Assembly: GCA_017454295.1 (NCBI GenBank)
Contig: JAFTDF010000016.1
Span: 16,557-80,556 of the forward strand
Length of the DNA stretch: 64,000 nucleotides
Source of the DNA: Bacilli bacterium
GTDB lineage: Bacteria; Bacillota_I; Bacilli_A; RFN20; CAG-826
Direction: 5' to 3'
A program made the translations under genes and the position numbers. Shown here one piece after another: positions 43,692-52,636 of the stretch (its first letter is position 1; every line of letters begins with the position of its first letter). The notes below the pieces were generated by a model. The model was given only the letters and a program-made list of their open reading frames with translations. It searched no databases and had not been told where the DNA came from.

Positions 43692-44672
43692 TTAGCGGGT
43701 TTCGAATAAATAAGAGGTAAGGCTCGTATAGGGCGAATCGGGAAGATAGACCGGATGGGAGACCAGGCGCGGATCGTCGCAGGTCTCGAAGGTCACCCCA
43801 CCATAGCGGTGTTCGTGTTCGCCATTCATCCCTAATAGCCGCAAGGGCCCCGGATAATTATCGGTATAGATTTGGGCCCCTTCGCGGTCGGTTTGCACCG
43901 TCAGGCGAATCGTGGGACCTTCCAAGGTGACCTTTCCTTCCTTGAGGAAGAAATAATGGTCATATCCATGGTGGATGGAATCTTGGAGCTTTTGATCGTC
44001 GATATCGCGGCCGATGGATTTGCCCGCGTTGAAGTCGAATAACGGCGTGATGGGAATCGCCTTCTTTTTGGGGATCATGTCCTTATCGTAGGCTAGGCGC
44101 GTGTCACAGGGCATCTGCAAGCGGAGATCTAAGACACTAGGCTCGCCGAGGTTCCAATAAATGTGGTTGGTGGGATTGAACAAGGCAGGGCGGACCGGCA
44201 CCATCTCATAAGCGATCTCGAAGCGGTTTTCCTTCTCGTAGACGCGGTAGACGACCTTGACGTCGGCGGAGGTCCCTTCGGAAGGTTTGACCTCCACGAA
44301 GCGGGTGAAGATGATTTCGGTGAATTCGCGTCCGATTTCCACCTTCGTGTCAAACATCAATTTCCCATAATTCAACGTCGAGGAATGCAAGGTATTGCCC
44401 CGTTCGTTGGGGACCATTCGGAACACTTCTTTGCCGATTTTATAACGGCCCTTCTTGTAGCGAAGGGCGAGCGGCCCTACCGTCTGTCCCCAATACTTGG
44501 TGGTGTCGTTGAGGAAGGCTTCTTTGGAGAAGGGGGTGGCGACCATGATGCGTTCTTGGAAATAAACGGCATAAACCGAAGCCCCTTGGTCACAAAGGAC
44601 CAAACGAAGCCCCCTGCCGTTATCGGCGGTGATGAAATTCACCCCTTTATAAGAATTTGGACGGATAATCAT
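43692..44672 (-). CDS. galM: aldose 1-epimerase (galactose mutarotase)
   Basis: 326 aa beta-sandwich protein. Interconverts alpha and beta anomers before GalK. Seen: QTVGPLALRYKKGRY (usually xGPVxxRxxxGR), the catalytic-His region NPTNHIYWNLG near 165, and a C-terminal acidic stretch. The start overlaps the alcohol dehydrogenase stop by four bases (ATGA). Confidence 0.9.
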   Translation of the reverse strand: MIIRPNSYKGVNFITADNGRGLRLVLCDQGASVYAVYFQERIMVATPFSKEAFLNDTTKYWGQTVGPLALRYKKGRYKIGKEVFRMVPNERGNTLHSSTLNYGKLMFDTKVEIGREFTEIIFTRFVEVKPSEGTSADVKVVYRVYEKENRFEIAYEMVPVRPALFNPTNHIYWNLGEPSVLDLRLQMPCDTRLAYDKDMIPKKKAIPITPLFDFNAGKSIGRDIDDQKLQDSIHHGYDHYFFLKEGKVTLEGPTIRLTVQTDREGAQIYTDNYPGPLRLLGMNGEHEHRYGGVTFETCDDPRLVSHPVYLPDSPYTSLTSYLFETR

Positions 44673-45895
44673 CGGACCCCCCAGGTCACATCGGACCGTT
44701 TTAACAACGTTTTGAGTTCTTGTCGGCTCATGATCCGCGGCACGGGATAGAGGGGATTTCCCTCTTTTTCGGCCCGGGTGGAAAGCAAATCCAAATCCCC
44801 TTCTTGGATGAGGTGATCGAATTGGCGAGGCAAGCCCATCGCGGCATTCATTTTTTCGATATGGGCGATAAAGGAGGCGGCTTTTTCTTGGTCGTTATAA
44901 TCGCTTGGCGTTAAGGCGATGGCATCGGCGAGGTGGGCCAATTTACGCCAGGCTTTCTTGCCATAGGCCTTTAAGACGATGGGCAAAAGCACCGCATTGG
45001 CATAGCCATGGGGGACGTTATAGAGTCCGCCTAAGCCATGGGCGAGGGCGTGGACATAGCCCACGTAGGCACGGGTGAAGGCGCGCCCCGCATAGTAAGA
45101 GGCGAATAGCATTTCCCTTGCCTTATTCTCATCGCTAGGACGAGCATAGAAATCTAGAAGCGAGGCGTGGATCATCGTCACGGCCTTCAGGGCATCGCGA
45201 CGCGTGGAAAAGACGTTGCTATGGCCGATATAGGCTTCCACGGCATGGGTGAGGGCATCCATGCCGGTGGCCGCCACCACCTTGGGCGGCAATTGGCTCA
45301 GCAGATGCGGATACATCAGCACCATATCGGGTATGAGTTTGGGATCGTCGATTTGGAATTTGTCTTTGGTTTTCGCGTCGACCACCACCGCGGCAAGCGT
45401 CGCTTCCGAGCCCGTGCCTGCGGTAGAGGGAATCGCCACGAAATAGGGGATGCGGCGATGGACTTTGAGCACCCCTTTGAATTTGGCTAGGGGTTTCTTG
45501 GGATAGACGATGGCGATGCCGGCGGCCTTGGCCAAATCGATGGTTGAGCCCCCGCCGATGGCGATAAGGCAGTCGCAGCATTTCTTTTCGTATTCATAGG
45601 CGAGCTCTAAAGCACCGTCTAAGGTCGGATTGGGCGTGACCTGATTATAGGAAGCCACCTTCATCTTGGCTTTGACCAAGGCTTCGAGGATGGGGGCGGA
45701 GAGTCCGGTTTGTTCCACCACGGGATCGATGACGACCATCGGGCGGCGGAAATGGCGCAAGGAAAGGCGTTCCACCATTTTGGCGATGCCTTTGTCCCCC
45801 TCGTAGACCGGTTTGGCTTGGAACGGCAAAAAGAACGAGGCCAGATAGAAGACCTTTTGGTAGATGCGGCAATAGGCTTTCTTGAAGGGGTTCAT
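44669..45895 (-). CDS. iron-containing alcohol dehydrogenase
   Basis: 408 aa group III dehydrogenase, NAD(P)-linked. Seen: the GGGSTIDLAKA dinucleotide loop (near 105) and metal ligands in HAVEAYIG and HALAHGLGGLYNVPHG (family HxxxH-type sites). A substrate such as ethanol, lactaldehyde or butanol is possible; its place among galactose genes suggests a sink for sugar reducing power. Shine-Dalgarno site AAGGAG. 10 bases after cls. Confidence 0.92.
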   Translation of the reverse strand: MNPFKKAYCRIYQKVFYLASFFLPFQAKPVYEGDKGIAKMVERLSLRHFRRPMVVIDPVVEQTGLSAPILEALVKAKMKVASYNQVTPNPTLDGALELAYEYEKKCCDCLIAIGGGSTIDLAKAAGIAIVYPKKPLAKFKGVLKVHRRIPYFVAIPSTAGTGSEATLAAVVVDAKTKDKFQIDDPKLIPDMVLMYPHLLSQLPPKVVAATGMDALTHAVEAYIGHSNVFSTRRDALKAVTMIHASLLDFYARPSDENKAREMLFASYYAGRAFTRAYVGYVHALAHGLGGLYNVPHGYANAVLLPIVLKAYGKKAWRKLAHLADAIALTPSDYNDQEKAASFIAHIEKMNAAMGLPRQFDHLIQEGDLDLLSTRAEKEGNPLYPVPRIMSRQELKTLLKRSDVTWGVR

Positions 45896-45904
45896 CGCTG
45901 CTCC

Positions 45905-47473
45905 TTATAGGAAAGGTCCTAAAATGCGCAAGAATTGCCAGTAATAGTAATTCTTGTTGCGCCACCGATTCCATTCATCGAGTTGCACTTGGTGGGACAA
46001 AGAAATGGTGTCGAGGTAATCCGTCTTCATGTCGGCGATCGCGGAGTTGCCCGCCATGAATGTCCCGCATTCCAAATGGAGGAAAAGGGAACGGTAGTCG
46101 AGGTTGATCGTGCCGCAGGTGGCCATGATATCGTCGCAGATGAACATCTTCTCATGGACGAAGCCCGGCGTGTATTCGTAGACCTTCACCCCGGCTTTCA
46201 GCAATTTTCCATAGAAGGAACGGCTTAAATGGAAGATGGCGTTCTTATCGGGGATATGGGGCATGATGAGGCGGACATCGACGCCGCGGAGGGCGGCTTT
46301 GCACATCGCGTTTTCCATCTCTTTATCGATGATGAGATAGGGGGTGGTCATATAGACGTAATGATTGGCCCGTTGCAACAAGGAAAGGTAGACGGTCTCC
46401 CCCACGGCTTCCTTATCGAAGGGAAGGTCCCCATAGGGCTGGATAAAGCCATCGCTTTCGGGATAGCCCCCGATTTCATCGATGAAGGTGGAGGAATCGT
46501 AATAGGATTTATCGATTTGGGCATCGCGGTCGTAGTAGATCGTCCAGTTGGCGAGGAACATCATCGTGAAATTGGTGACGGCTTTGCCCTTAAGCATGAT
46601 GGCATTGTCCTTCCAATGGCCAAAACGCACTTCTTCGTTGATGTATTCATCGGCCAAGTTGAACCCGCCGGAAAAGCAGGTATGGCCGTCGATGACGAGG
46701 ATTTTGCGGTGATCACGGTTATTGAGTCGGATATCCAAGAAGGGACGAAGCGGATTGAAGCACAGGGTTTTGATGCCTTTGGACTTCAAGGTCTCATCGT
46801 AATGATGCTCCGCGGTGGCCAAAGAACCCACATCATCATAGATGAAGCGGACATCCACCCCTTCGGCGGCTTTTTGCTCGAGGATTTCCAGCATGGAATC
46901 CCACATCTTGCCGGGGGAAACGATGAAGAATTCGAGGAAGATATAATGCTTGGCCTTCTTCATTTCCTCCAAAATGGTGGGGAAGGCATCGTCGACGAGC
47001 GGATAGAATTTCAAAGACGTTTGGCTATGGGCGCCCCCACCGCTGGCTTTTTGGATATAGGCGGAAATCCCGATCGCCGATTCGCTATATTGGGCCAGTT
47101 TCGCCTGGTCGACGTCGGAAGCGGGTACTCTAAGTAAGGGACGGGAATAACGTTGGAGCATCCGCCGATTCTTCCGGCTGGTTTGCTTATTGGCGAGGAA
47201 GATATACAGCAAAAGACCGGCCGCGGGCAAAACAAAGACGACGAAGATCCAGGTGATCTTGTAGACATCCGGGGTGTCGTTATTGATGATGGTCACGGCG
47301 ACGATGATATCTAAGAAAAAGATCACCCCGACCATGGCAAAGGCGACATAGGGCCCGCTGGTGGCAAAGAAATCGGTCAAGACGATGATGCCGACGATGA
47401 TGGCAATCAGCTGAATCCCAAGGATTAAGCCGATGATGAGTTTGGGCAAATAGCCTTTGCGGAAGAACTTCAT
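45905..47473 (-). CDS. cls: cardiolipin synthase
   Basis: 522 aa phospholipase-D superfamily enzyme that joins two phosphatidylglycerols. Two to three N-terminal membrane helices (10-90), then two HKD motifs: HRKILVID (near 255) and HEKMFICD (near 435). Normal length for Firmicutes Cls. Shine-Dalgarno site AGGAGG. The start overlaps the upstream gene's stop by four bases. Confidence 0.95.
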   Translation of the reverse strand: MKFFRKGYLPKLIIGLILGIQLIAIIVGIIVLTDFFATSGPYVAFAMVGVIFFLDIIVAVTIINNDTPDVYKITWIFVVFVLPAAGLLLYIFLANKQTSRKNRRMLQRYSRPLLRVPASDVDQAKLAQYSESAIGISAYIQKASGGGAHSQTSLKFYPLVDDAFPTILEEMKKAKHYIFLEFFIVSPGKMWDSMLEILEQKAAEGVDVRFIYDDVGSLATAEHHYDETLKSKGIKTLCFNPLRPFLDIRLNNRDHRKILVIDGHTCFSGGFNLADEYINEEVRFGHWKDNAIMLKGKAVTNFTMMFLANWTIYYDRDAQIDKSYYDSSTFIDEIGGYPESDGFIQPYGDLPFDKEAVGETVYLSLLQRANHYVYMTTPYLIIDKEMENAMCKAALRGVDVRLIMPHIPDKNAIFHLSRSFYGKLLKAGVKVYEYTPGFVHEKMFICDDIMATCGTINLDYRSLFLHLECGTFMAGNSAIADMKTDYLDTISLSHQVQLDEWNRWRNKNYYYWQFLRILGPFL

Positions 47474-48054
47474 AACCGGCCTCCTAAATGGAGATGGTAA
47501 CGCTCCCCGAGGTAACGGAATGCCTTCCGGATACGGGTGGGCGAAGAAGGCGCTTCGATCAAGGCTTTAAAAGCGGCCAATTCTTCTTTGGGCAGTGCTT
47601 TCTTTTGCTGAGTTAGCAAATCCAGCATCTTCTCGGCCTTGTCTTGCTCTTCCTCTTCCAGGGGGATTTCCCGCGGCCGTTTCATCGCGATGGGCAGGAA
47701 ATAGAAATAATGGCCAAGGAGGACCCGGCTGGCAGGATCGAGATTGGCCTTCTCAAAATCATCGTAGGAAAGCAAGACGCGATTCTCGGTCTCGTTGAAA
47801 TTTAACGGCAAAGAGGCGACGAAAGGATGATGACGGTAGAAGCGTTCCTCTTCTTCGTAAACGAAAACGGGATCCTTTTCTTCGATCAAAGGCATGATTT
47901 CGGTTAAGGGAAGGAAAGCTTCGAGTAGTTTCTCCGGTTTGGCCCCGGTGACTTGGGGTAAGGAAAATAGACCGCTGGAATCGCGGATCACCAAAACGGA
48001 TTCCTCTCGCCAGAAGATGGCCGTGACTTTGTCGATCGTTTCTTTGCGTGCCAT
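47470..48054 (-). CDS. hypothetical protein heading the cls-adh-gal operon
   Basis: 194 aa, not recognised. The first 35 residues (VTAIFWREESVLVIRD, GLFSLPQV) recall the opening strands of a Nudix fold, but no Nudix box (GX5EX7REUXEEXGU) follows, so no hydrolase call is made. The C-terminus is helical and charged. The Shine-Dalgarno AAGGAAG lies in one arm of a perfect hairpin. Coupled to cls. Confidence 0.7.
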   Translation of the reverse strand: MARKETIDKVTAIFWREESVLVIRDSSGLFSLPQVTGAKPEKLLEAFLPLTEIMPLIEEKDPVFVYEEEERFYRHHPFVASLPLNFNETENRVLLSYDDFEKANLDPASRVLLGHYFYFLPIAMKRPREIPLEEEEQDKAEKMLDLLTQQKKALPKEELAAFKALIEAPSSPTRIRKAFRYLGERYHLHLGGRL

Positions 48055-48059
48055 AAAAT

Positions 48060-48078
48060 CTTCCTTATTTTAAGGAAG
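48060..48078 (-). promoter_or_regulatory. hairpin over the Shine-Dalgarno site of the 47470 gene
   Basis: CTTCCTTA / TAAGGAAG, 8 bp with a three-base loop, whose 3' arm on the minus strand is the ribosome-binding site itself. A second hairpin CTCCTG / CAGGAG (48100-48115) lies just upstream. Confidence 0.55.
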
Positions 48079-48122
48079 TCGAAGACACTTGTATAGTCTC
48101 TCCTGAAAACAGGAGAAGAAAT

Positions 48123-49055
48123 TCACATGATTTTGGGGAAGCAGACGTCCTGATAGCGCTTTTTGCCATCATAGGGGGTGCCGTCGTGATCGAGGCTCCG
48201 CCCCCACTTTTTTAAGGCGCTCGTGACGTCTTTTCCTAGTTTGGCTTCTTCTAAAATGGTATGAAGTTCCCCCATGTCCTTTTTGGCCAGTTCGAATAGA
48301 TCGTCGATGGATTCATGATGTTCTTCCCCCGTGGCGGGATCTTTCCAGGGGGCATGGGTGAGGTTTTGGATATCCATCGCCGCATATTTCTTTAAGGAAC
48401 GGGGCATGGATTGGGCATAGGCGGCGCTGGTTTTGCCTAGCACAAGCCCAATGAATTTCTTCTTGATGCCGGTGGGCGAATAGATGAGTTTCATCGCCGC
48501 GATATAGTCTTTCCAAGCCTCATAGAAGCTATCTTCTTGCAAGCCAAAAGAAGTGCACGCGGCCCACATTTTGGAGATTTCGCGGATGCGTTGCTCTTGG
48601 GCCAATAAGCATTTATAAGGCCGTTGATAAGTGCCTTTTCGTTGGCTTAATTCCTTATCCAAAATCGCCTCAAAAGCGCCATGGGACCATTTGTAGAAGC
48701 CATGGAGTTCCCCGTTTTCGTCGAAACCGGAGCGATAAAAGATATAGGGATGGGCCAAGCGGTCTAAGGCATAATGCATCAAGGCCGACTCGATATAGGC
48801 GTAAAGCATTTCCTTTTCGGGATGGGCATTGGCGTAGGCGATCATCTTCCCATAGCTTTCTTCCACCGGTACATGGTGGAGGGCGGCGCCCACGGGATTG
48901 ATGGTGGCTTTGTCTTTCTTTTTCCGCCACGGCACGGTGCCATAGGCCATAAAGACATCTGGACCTTGGGTGCCAACGCGCACCACATCGGCAAAAGCCC
49001 CGGTCCCGAGCGGGGTTTCCAGGGCGAGGTTATAGTGGGTGAGGATGGCAGGCAT
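48123..49055 (-). CDS. zinc-dependent phospholipase C-like protein
   Basis: 310 aa with the all-helical Zn-dependent PLC fold. Seen: LTHYNLA, GTQGPDVF, AALHHVPVEE and the H-x3-D-x3-H block YIESALMHYALDRLAHPYIFY, which match the metal ligands. No signal peptide, unlike secreted clostridial PLC, so a cytoplasmic housekeeping role is likely. Starts three bases after the transporter stop, so coupled. Confidence 0.85.
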   Translation of the reverse strand: MPAILTHYNLALETPLGTGAFADVVRVGTQGPDVFMAYGTVPWRKKKDKATINPVGAALHHVPVEESYGKMIAYANAHPEKEMLYAYIESALMHYALDRLAHPYIFYRSGFDENGELHGFYKWSHGAFEAILDKELSQRKGTYQRPYKCLLAQEQRIREISKMWAACTSFGLQEDSFYEAWKDYIAAMKLIYSPTGIKKKFIGLVLGKTSAAYAQSMPRSLKKYAAMDIQNLTHAPWKDPATGEEHHESIDDLFELAKKDMGELHTILEEAKLGKDVTSALKKWGRSLDHDGTPYDGKKRYQDVCFPKIM

Positions 49056-49058
49056 GGA

Positions 49059-50522
49059 TCAATCGTCCTGATCGAAGGCGGCTAAGCCTTTTTTCGTGCC
49101 AAGACGGCCGACTTTGACGTTCTTAAGAAGCAAGGCGACGACTAAGGAGATCCCCACGCAGACGAGGGCGTAAACGGGGAGGAACTGCCAACCGAAGGAA
49201 GGAAGCAGCATCAACGAGCCAAGGGCGATCGGGGTGATGGTTTGGGCAGCCATCGAAGCGGCATAGTAGTAGCCGGTGAAGGCCCCGATTTTGGAGTTGG
49301 GGCAAAGTTCGACGACCATGGGGAAGGAGTTGACGTGGACAAGCGACATCCCAAAGCCTTTGACGAACCAGATGATGTAAATCCAGAAGGGGAAGGCACC
49401 ACTGCCTGCGATGGAGGTGGAGAAAGTTAATACCGCCCACAAGACATAAGAGACGAGGGTTAAGACCAAGCCGGAGACGACGGTCCATTTACGGCCGATC
49501 TTCGAGGCGATGATGCCGCCGACGGCAAAGCCGATGACCGAGCCGACCCCACCGACGATGGTGTTGATCATCGAGGAGGCGGAGGAGGTCTTCAAATAAT
49601 AGATGGCATAGTTGGTCATGAAGGTGGCGATGCCATTATCCGCCATGAACCAGAAAAATTCGGCGATGAGGATGAACCAAAGCATGCGAAGGTTGCCTTT
49701 GGACATCGGGCCTTCTTCTTTGACTTCTTCGGCGGTTTCGGCTTCTTTTTCGCCCCGCTTCATATCTTCGGCGACTTCTTCGGCGACTTTGTTTTCCTTG
49801 ATCTTGATGAAGAGGAAGATCGCGGAAATCACCATGAGGACGCTGCCGACGAGGAAGGGGATTTCGATGGTCCAGATGTTGTTGAACCAAACCGGATCAT
49901 GGATGGGGTTGCCTTGGGCATCGACGGCCGAGCCCAAGTATTTGGAAAGGGCAAAGGGGATGCCGACGACGGTCGCCGCGGCGCCACCGAGGTAGCCCAT
50001 GATGTTGATGATACCGTTGGCTTTGCTGCGCAAGGGCTTCGGCGTAACATCCGGCATCAAAGCGACGGCGGGGTTACGATACATCATCGCGAAGATGACG
50101 ACGATGGCCATCAAGGCGATGGTGCCGGCCAAATTCCCAAAGTGGAATAAAACGGGGATAAAGGGGAAGGCGACGGCGCAGACGAACGTGCCAACTAAGA
50201 TATACGGCATGCGCTTGCCCATTTTGGTGTGGGTTTTGTCGGAGAGCTTCCCGAAAATCGGCAGTAAGATCAACGCGGCGAGGTTATCTAACGCCATCAT
50301 GATACCGACCAAATATTGAACGTGGCGGGTCGCTCCGTCTTGGGCAGTGGGGGCCATGGACGCATAGTCGGGATAGAAGGCGCCGCGGAAGAGTTCCGTA
50401 AGGAAGGTTGGGCACCAAGAGTCGTAAACTTGCCAAAGAAGCAAAATGCCAAAAAAAGCGAAACCAATGACCATGGTCCGTTTGACATTCAGCTTCAAGG
50501 GCTGAGAAGCTTGTTCGTTCAT
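49059..50522 (-). CDS. SLC45-like MFS sugar transporter
   Basis: 487 aa, twelve membrane helices with a long charged loop in the middle (about 255-290, rich in Glu and Lys). Seen: VKRTMVIGFAFFGILLLWQVYDSW at the N-terminus and LPIFGKLSDKTHTKMGKRMPYIL (the MFS loop 2-3 motif, RxGRR-like). Relatives are proton symporters for sucrose or maltose-type glucosides. Would feed the internal alpha-glucan enzymes. An AAACTA / TAGTTT inverted repeat lies between its -10 box and the Shine-Dalgarno AGAGGTGA. Confidence 0.87.
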   Translation of the reverse strand: MNEQASQPLKLNVKRTMVIGFAFFGILLLWQVYDSWCPTFLTELFRGAFYPDYASMAPTAQDGATRHVQYLVGIMMALDNLAALILLPIFGKLSDKTHTKMGKRMPYILVGTFVCAVAFPFIPVLFHFGNLAGTIALMAIVVIFAMMYRNPAVALMPDVTPKPLRSKANGIINIMGYLGGAAATVVGIPFALSKYLGSAVDAQGNPIHDPVWFNNIWTIEIPFLVGSVLMVISAIFLFIKIKENKVAEEVAEDMKRGEKEAETAEEVKEEGPMSKGNLRMLWFILIAEFFWFMADNGIATFMTNYAIYYLKTSSASSMINTIVGGVGSVIGFAVGGIIASKIGRKWTVVSGLVLTLVSYVLWAVLTFSTSIAGSGAFPFWIYIIWFVKGFGMSLVHVNSFPMVVELCPNSKIGAFTGYYYAASMAAQTITPIALGSLMLLPSFGWQFLPVYALVCVGISLVVALLLKNVKVGRLGTKKGLAAFDQDD

Positions 50523-50599
50523 ATGTTCACCTCTGAAACTAATAACTAGTTTACGCGCTTAAAAGTGCGGAAGAAAGCCCAAAATGAAAGCCCTTTCAA

Positions 50600-50646
50600 A
50601 AAGCACGAAAAATACCCCTCCTCCTGGTTGTCCAGGATTTGGGGTA
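50600..50646 (-). terminator. terminator of the carbohydrate-binding lipoprotein gene
   Basis: Minus strand two-part stem: TACCCC / GGGGTA outside, TCCTGG / CCAGGA inside, followed by TTTTTCG. Confidence 0.85.
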
Positions 50647-50676
50647 CCGTTCGGAATAGGGGCTCTTTGAATCGAC

Positions 50677-52533
50677 CTAGTTTTTGGCGACGGAGGACAA
50701 GCTGCCGAGGGCGGAATAGGCATAGGTGGTTCCGGAGTGGCTATATTTCATCGTTCCGGTCGTCACGGTTCCGTTAGAGAAGGTGAGCTTATAGGCACTG
50801 CCTGCGCTATAGGAAGCGGAGAGACGGGAGGCGGTCACGCCCGAGGTACTCGGCGCGGATTCGTAGGCGCCGATGAGGATGAGCGATCCCCCGGTCACCG
50901 AGGCCCGACCTTCATAATCGAGGGCCGCCGCCATCTGGGAATTGGGGCCGCAGGCGATCATGGTGCCGCCTTTGATATAGATGTTGCCATTGCTATCGAG
51001 GCCATCGGTATCGCCATTGCTGCTGACTTCGGTGAAGAGATACCCGCCGCTGATCTCGAACTTGGTTTCCGAGAGGCTTCCCGAGGTGGCATTGATGCCA
51101 TCGTCGGTCCCATAGACATAGGAGGTTCCACCGCTGACAACGATTTGGTTGCCTTCTAAGCCTTCGTAAGCGCTGATGTTGAGATTCCCGTCGCTGATTT
51201 TGAGGCTGCGATCGGCATGAATCCCATCATCGGTCGCCGTGATGGCCAAGGTGCCACCCTGGATGAGGATATCGCCCACGCCGGTGCCACCGCTTTCCAG
51301 CGTATTCCCGTAATCGGCATGGAGGCCATCGTCATAGGAAGCGATACTGAGACTCCCCGCGGAAATTTGGATTTGGTTGCCGGCTTTGATGCCTTTGGCG
51401 GAATCGGCAGCTTTGTTGGAATTGGTGGATCCGCCGATGGTGGTCCCACCCCAAGGTCCACCACCGCCATTACCGCCGGTACCCGGAGCCGTTCCGCCCC
51501 GTCCGATATAGGAAATGGTTTCGGTCGCGGTAACGGTTTCGCTTAAGGAGAAGACCGCCCCGCTATAGTCGTCCCACATCTTATTGGTATAGATATTGAC
51601 CGTCGGGCTGGTTTCGGCCCCATTGCTATCGGTGCCCTTGGCGATGATTGCATCATAGGCGGCATCGATGCCATCTCCCGCGGAATAGAGGTTGACCGTC
51701 CCGCCGGTGATGGTAATGGAACCTTGCTGCTTGTTCTTGCTGGTCAAACCGGTGTTCTCGGTATGGAGTCCATCCCCGCCTTGGCCGTAGAAATAGAAGG
51801 TACCGCCTTCTTCGATGGTGATGGAGTCGTTTCCCCGCACCGCATGGTTGGGCGCAGACACCGTCAAGGTCTGGTTTTTGATCTCCACATCGTCCTTTCC
51901 GTGGATCCCATTGTTATAGGAGCCAAGGACCACCAAGGAGCCGGTCCCGGTGAGCTTCAAATCGCAGACCGAATAGATGGCGCCTTCCCCTTGTGAGGCC
52001 GCTTCGGTGGTTTTGACGGACCTTTGGTCCGAAATATAGTTTTCCGTGTTTTTGACGGCTTTGATTTTGACTTCGGAAGCGTTATTGATGAAGATGGGCG
52101 AGTTATTGGCATTTACAACTGTAAGGCCCGATAATTCCAGCGTCACTTCGTCCTCATCGCCGGCATCGACGTAAATCATGCCGTTGAGTTCGCCCGATAA
52201 GGTATAGGTTCCGGCGCTGGAGATGGTCACCGTCGATCCGGAAATGGCGTAATCCCCATCTTCGGTGACGATGCTGAGGCCATCCGCATTCCCGGTATCC
52301 TCCACGGAGATGGTAGGCACGGAAATCGAGGTCTGAGTGGCCGAGGAAACGGTCGTATTGGAAGCGCTGGTGGTCACGTTCGTGGAAGTCGAGACGCCAT
52401 TGCTTGTGGTTACGGTATCGGCTTGGCTAGCAGCCCCACTGCTCGCGCTACTGGATGAGTTGTTAGCAAAAGCGCAAGAGGCGAGTAAAGCGGTCGCCGA
52501 GAGTAGTAAGAGAGAAGCTAAGGTTTTCTTCAT
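50677..52533 (-). CDS. carbohydrate-binding beta-helix lipoprotein (DUF4353 / Cthe_2159 type)
   Basis: 618 aa. Lipobox LLASC (Cys20), then a Ser/Thr-rich linker (about 25-85), then a right-handed beta-helix domain with many repeats of the type DDGIHAD / DDGINA / DGLDSNG, typical of the Cthe_2159 family that binds acidic or cellulosic polysaccharide with calcium. No catalytic residues known. Shine-Dalgarno site GGAGGAA. Its promoter has the same direct-repeat box as the VTC/DUF4956 operon. In other Firmicutes this family is often encoded with VTC, DUF4956 and CotH proteins; no CotH gene is in the window. Confidence 0.9.
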   Translation of the reverse strand: MKKTLASLLLLSATALLASCAFANNSSSSASSGAASQADTVTTSNGVSTSTNVTTSASNTTVSSATQTSISVPTISVEDTGNADGLSIVTEDGDYAISGSTVTISSAGTYTLSGELNGMIYVDAGDEDEVTLELSGLTVVNANNSPIFINNASEVKIKAVKNTENYISDQRSVKTTEAASQGEGAIYSVCDLKLTGTGSLVVLGSYNNGIHGKDDVEIKNQTLTVSAPNHAVRGNDSITIEEGGTFYFYGQGGDGLHTENTGLTSKNKQQGSITITGGTVNLYSAGDGIDAAYDAIIAKGTDSNGAETSPTVNIYTNKMWDDYSGAVFSLSETVTATETISYIGRGGTAPGTGGNGGGGPWGGTTIGGSTNSNKAADSAKGIKAGNQIQISAGSLSIASYDDGLHADYGNTLESGGTGVGDILIQGGTLAITATDDGIHADRSLKISDGNLNISAYEGLEGNQIVVSGGTSYVYGTDDGINATSGSLSETKFEISGGYLFTEVSSNGDTDGLDSNGNIYIKGGTMIACGPNSQMAAALDYEGRASVTGGSLILIGAYESAPSTSGVTASRLSASYSAGSAYKLTFSNGTVTTGTMKYSHSGTTYAYSALGSLSSVAKN

Positions 52534-52554
52534 GGTTGGATTCCTCCTGCCACT

Positions 52555-52587
52555 ACTATCCGATGCGAAGTTAAAACGAACTTAAAA
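52555..52587 (-). promoter_or_regulatory. direct-repeat activator box and -10 of the carbohydrate-binding lipoprotein gene
   Basis: Minus strand TTTTAAGTTC, one base, TTTTAACTTC (period 11), six bases, then GATAGT as -10. The box replaces the -35, as for OmpR/PhoB-type activators. It matches the box at 57814 at 19 of 21 positions with the same spacing. Confidence 0.75.
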
Positions 52588-52590
52588 GGC

Positions 52591-52621
52591 AAACGAAAAC
52601 CCCGTTTGGAGGGAAACGGGG
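52591..52621 (-). terminator. terminator of the Fic / EF-G-like operon
   Basis: Minus strand CCCCGTTT / AAACGGGG with a six-base loop followed by TTTTCGTTT. Confidence 0.85.
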
Positions 52622-52636
52622 CAATTCGTAATAGGT

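Noticed and set aside
47470..48054. Nudix hydrolase
   Set aside because: Only the opening strands resemble Nudix; the catalytic Nudix box is missing.
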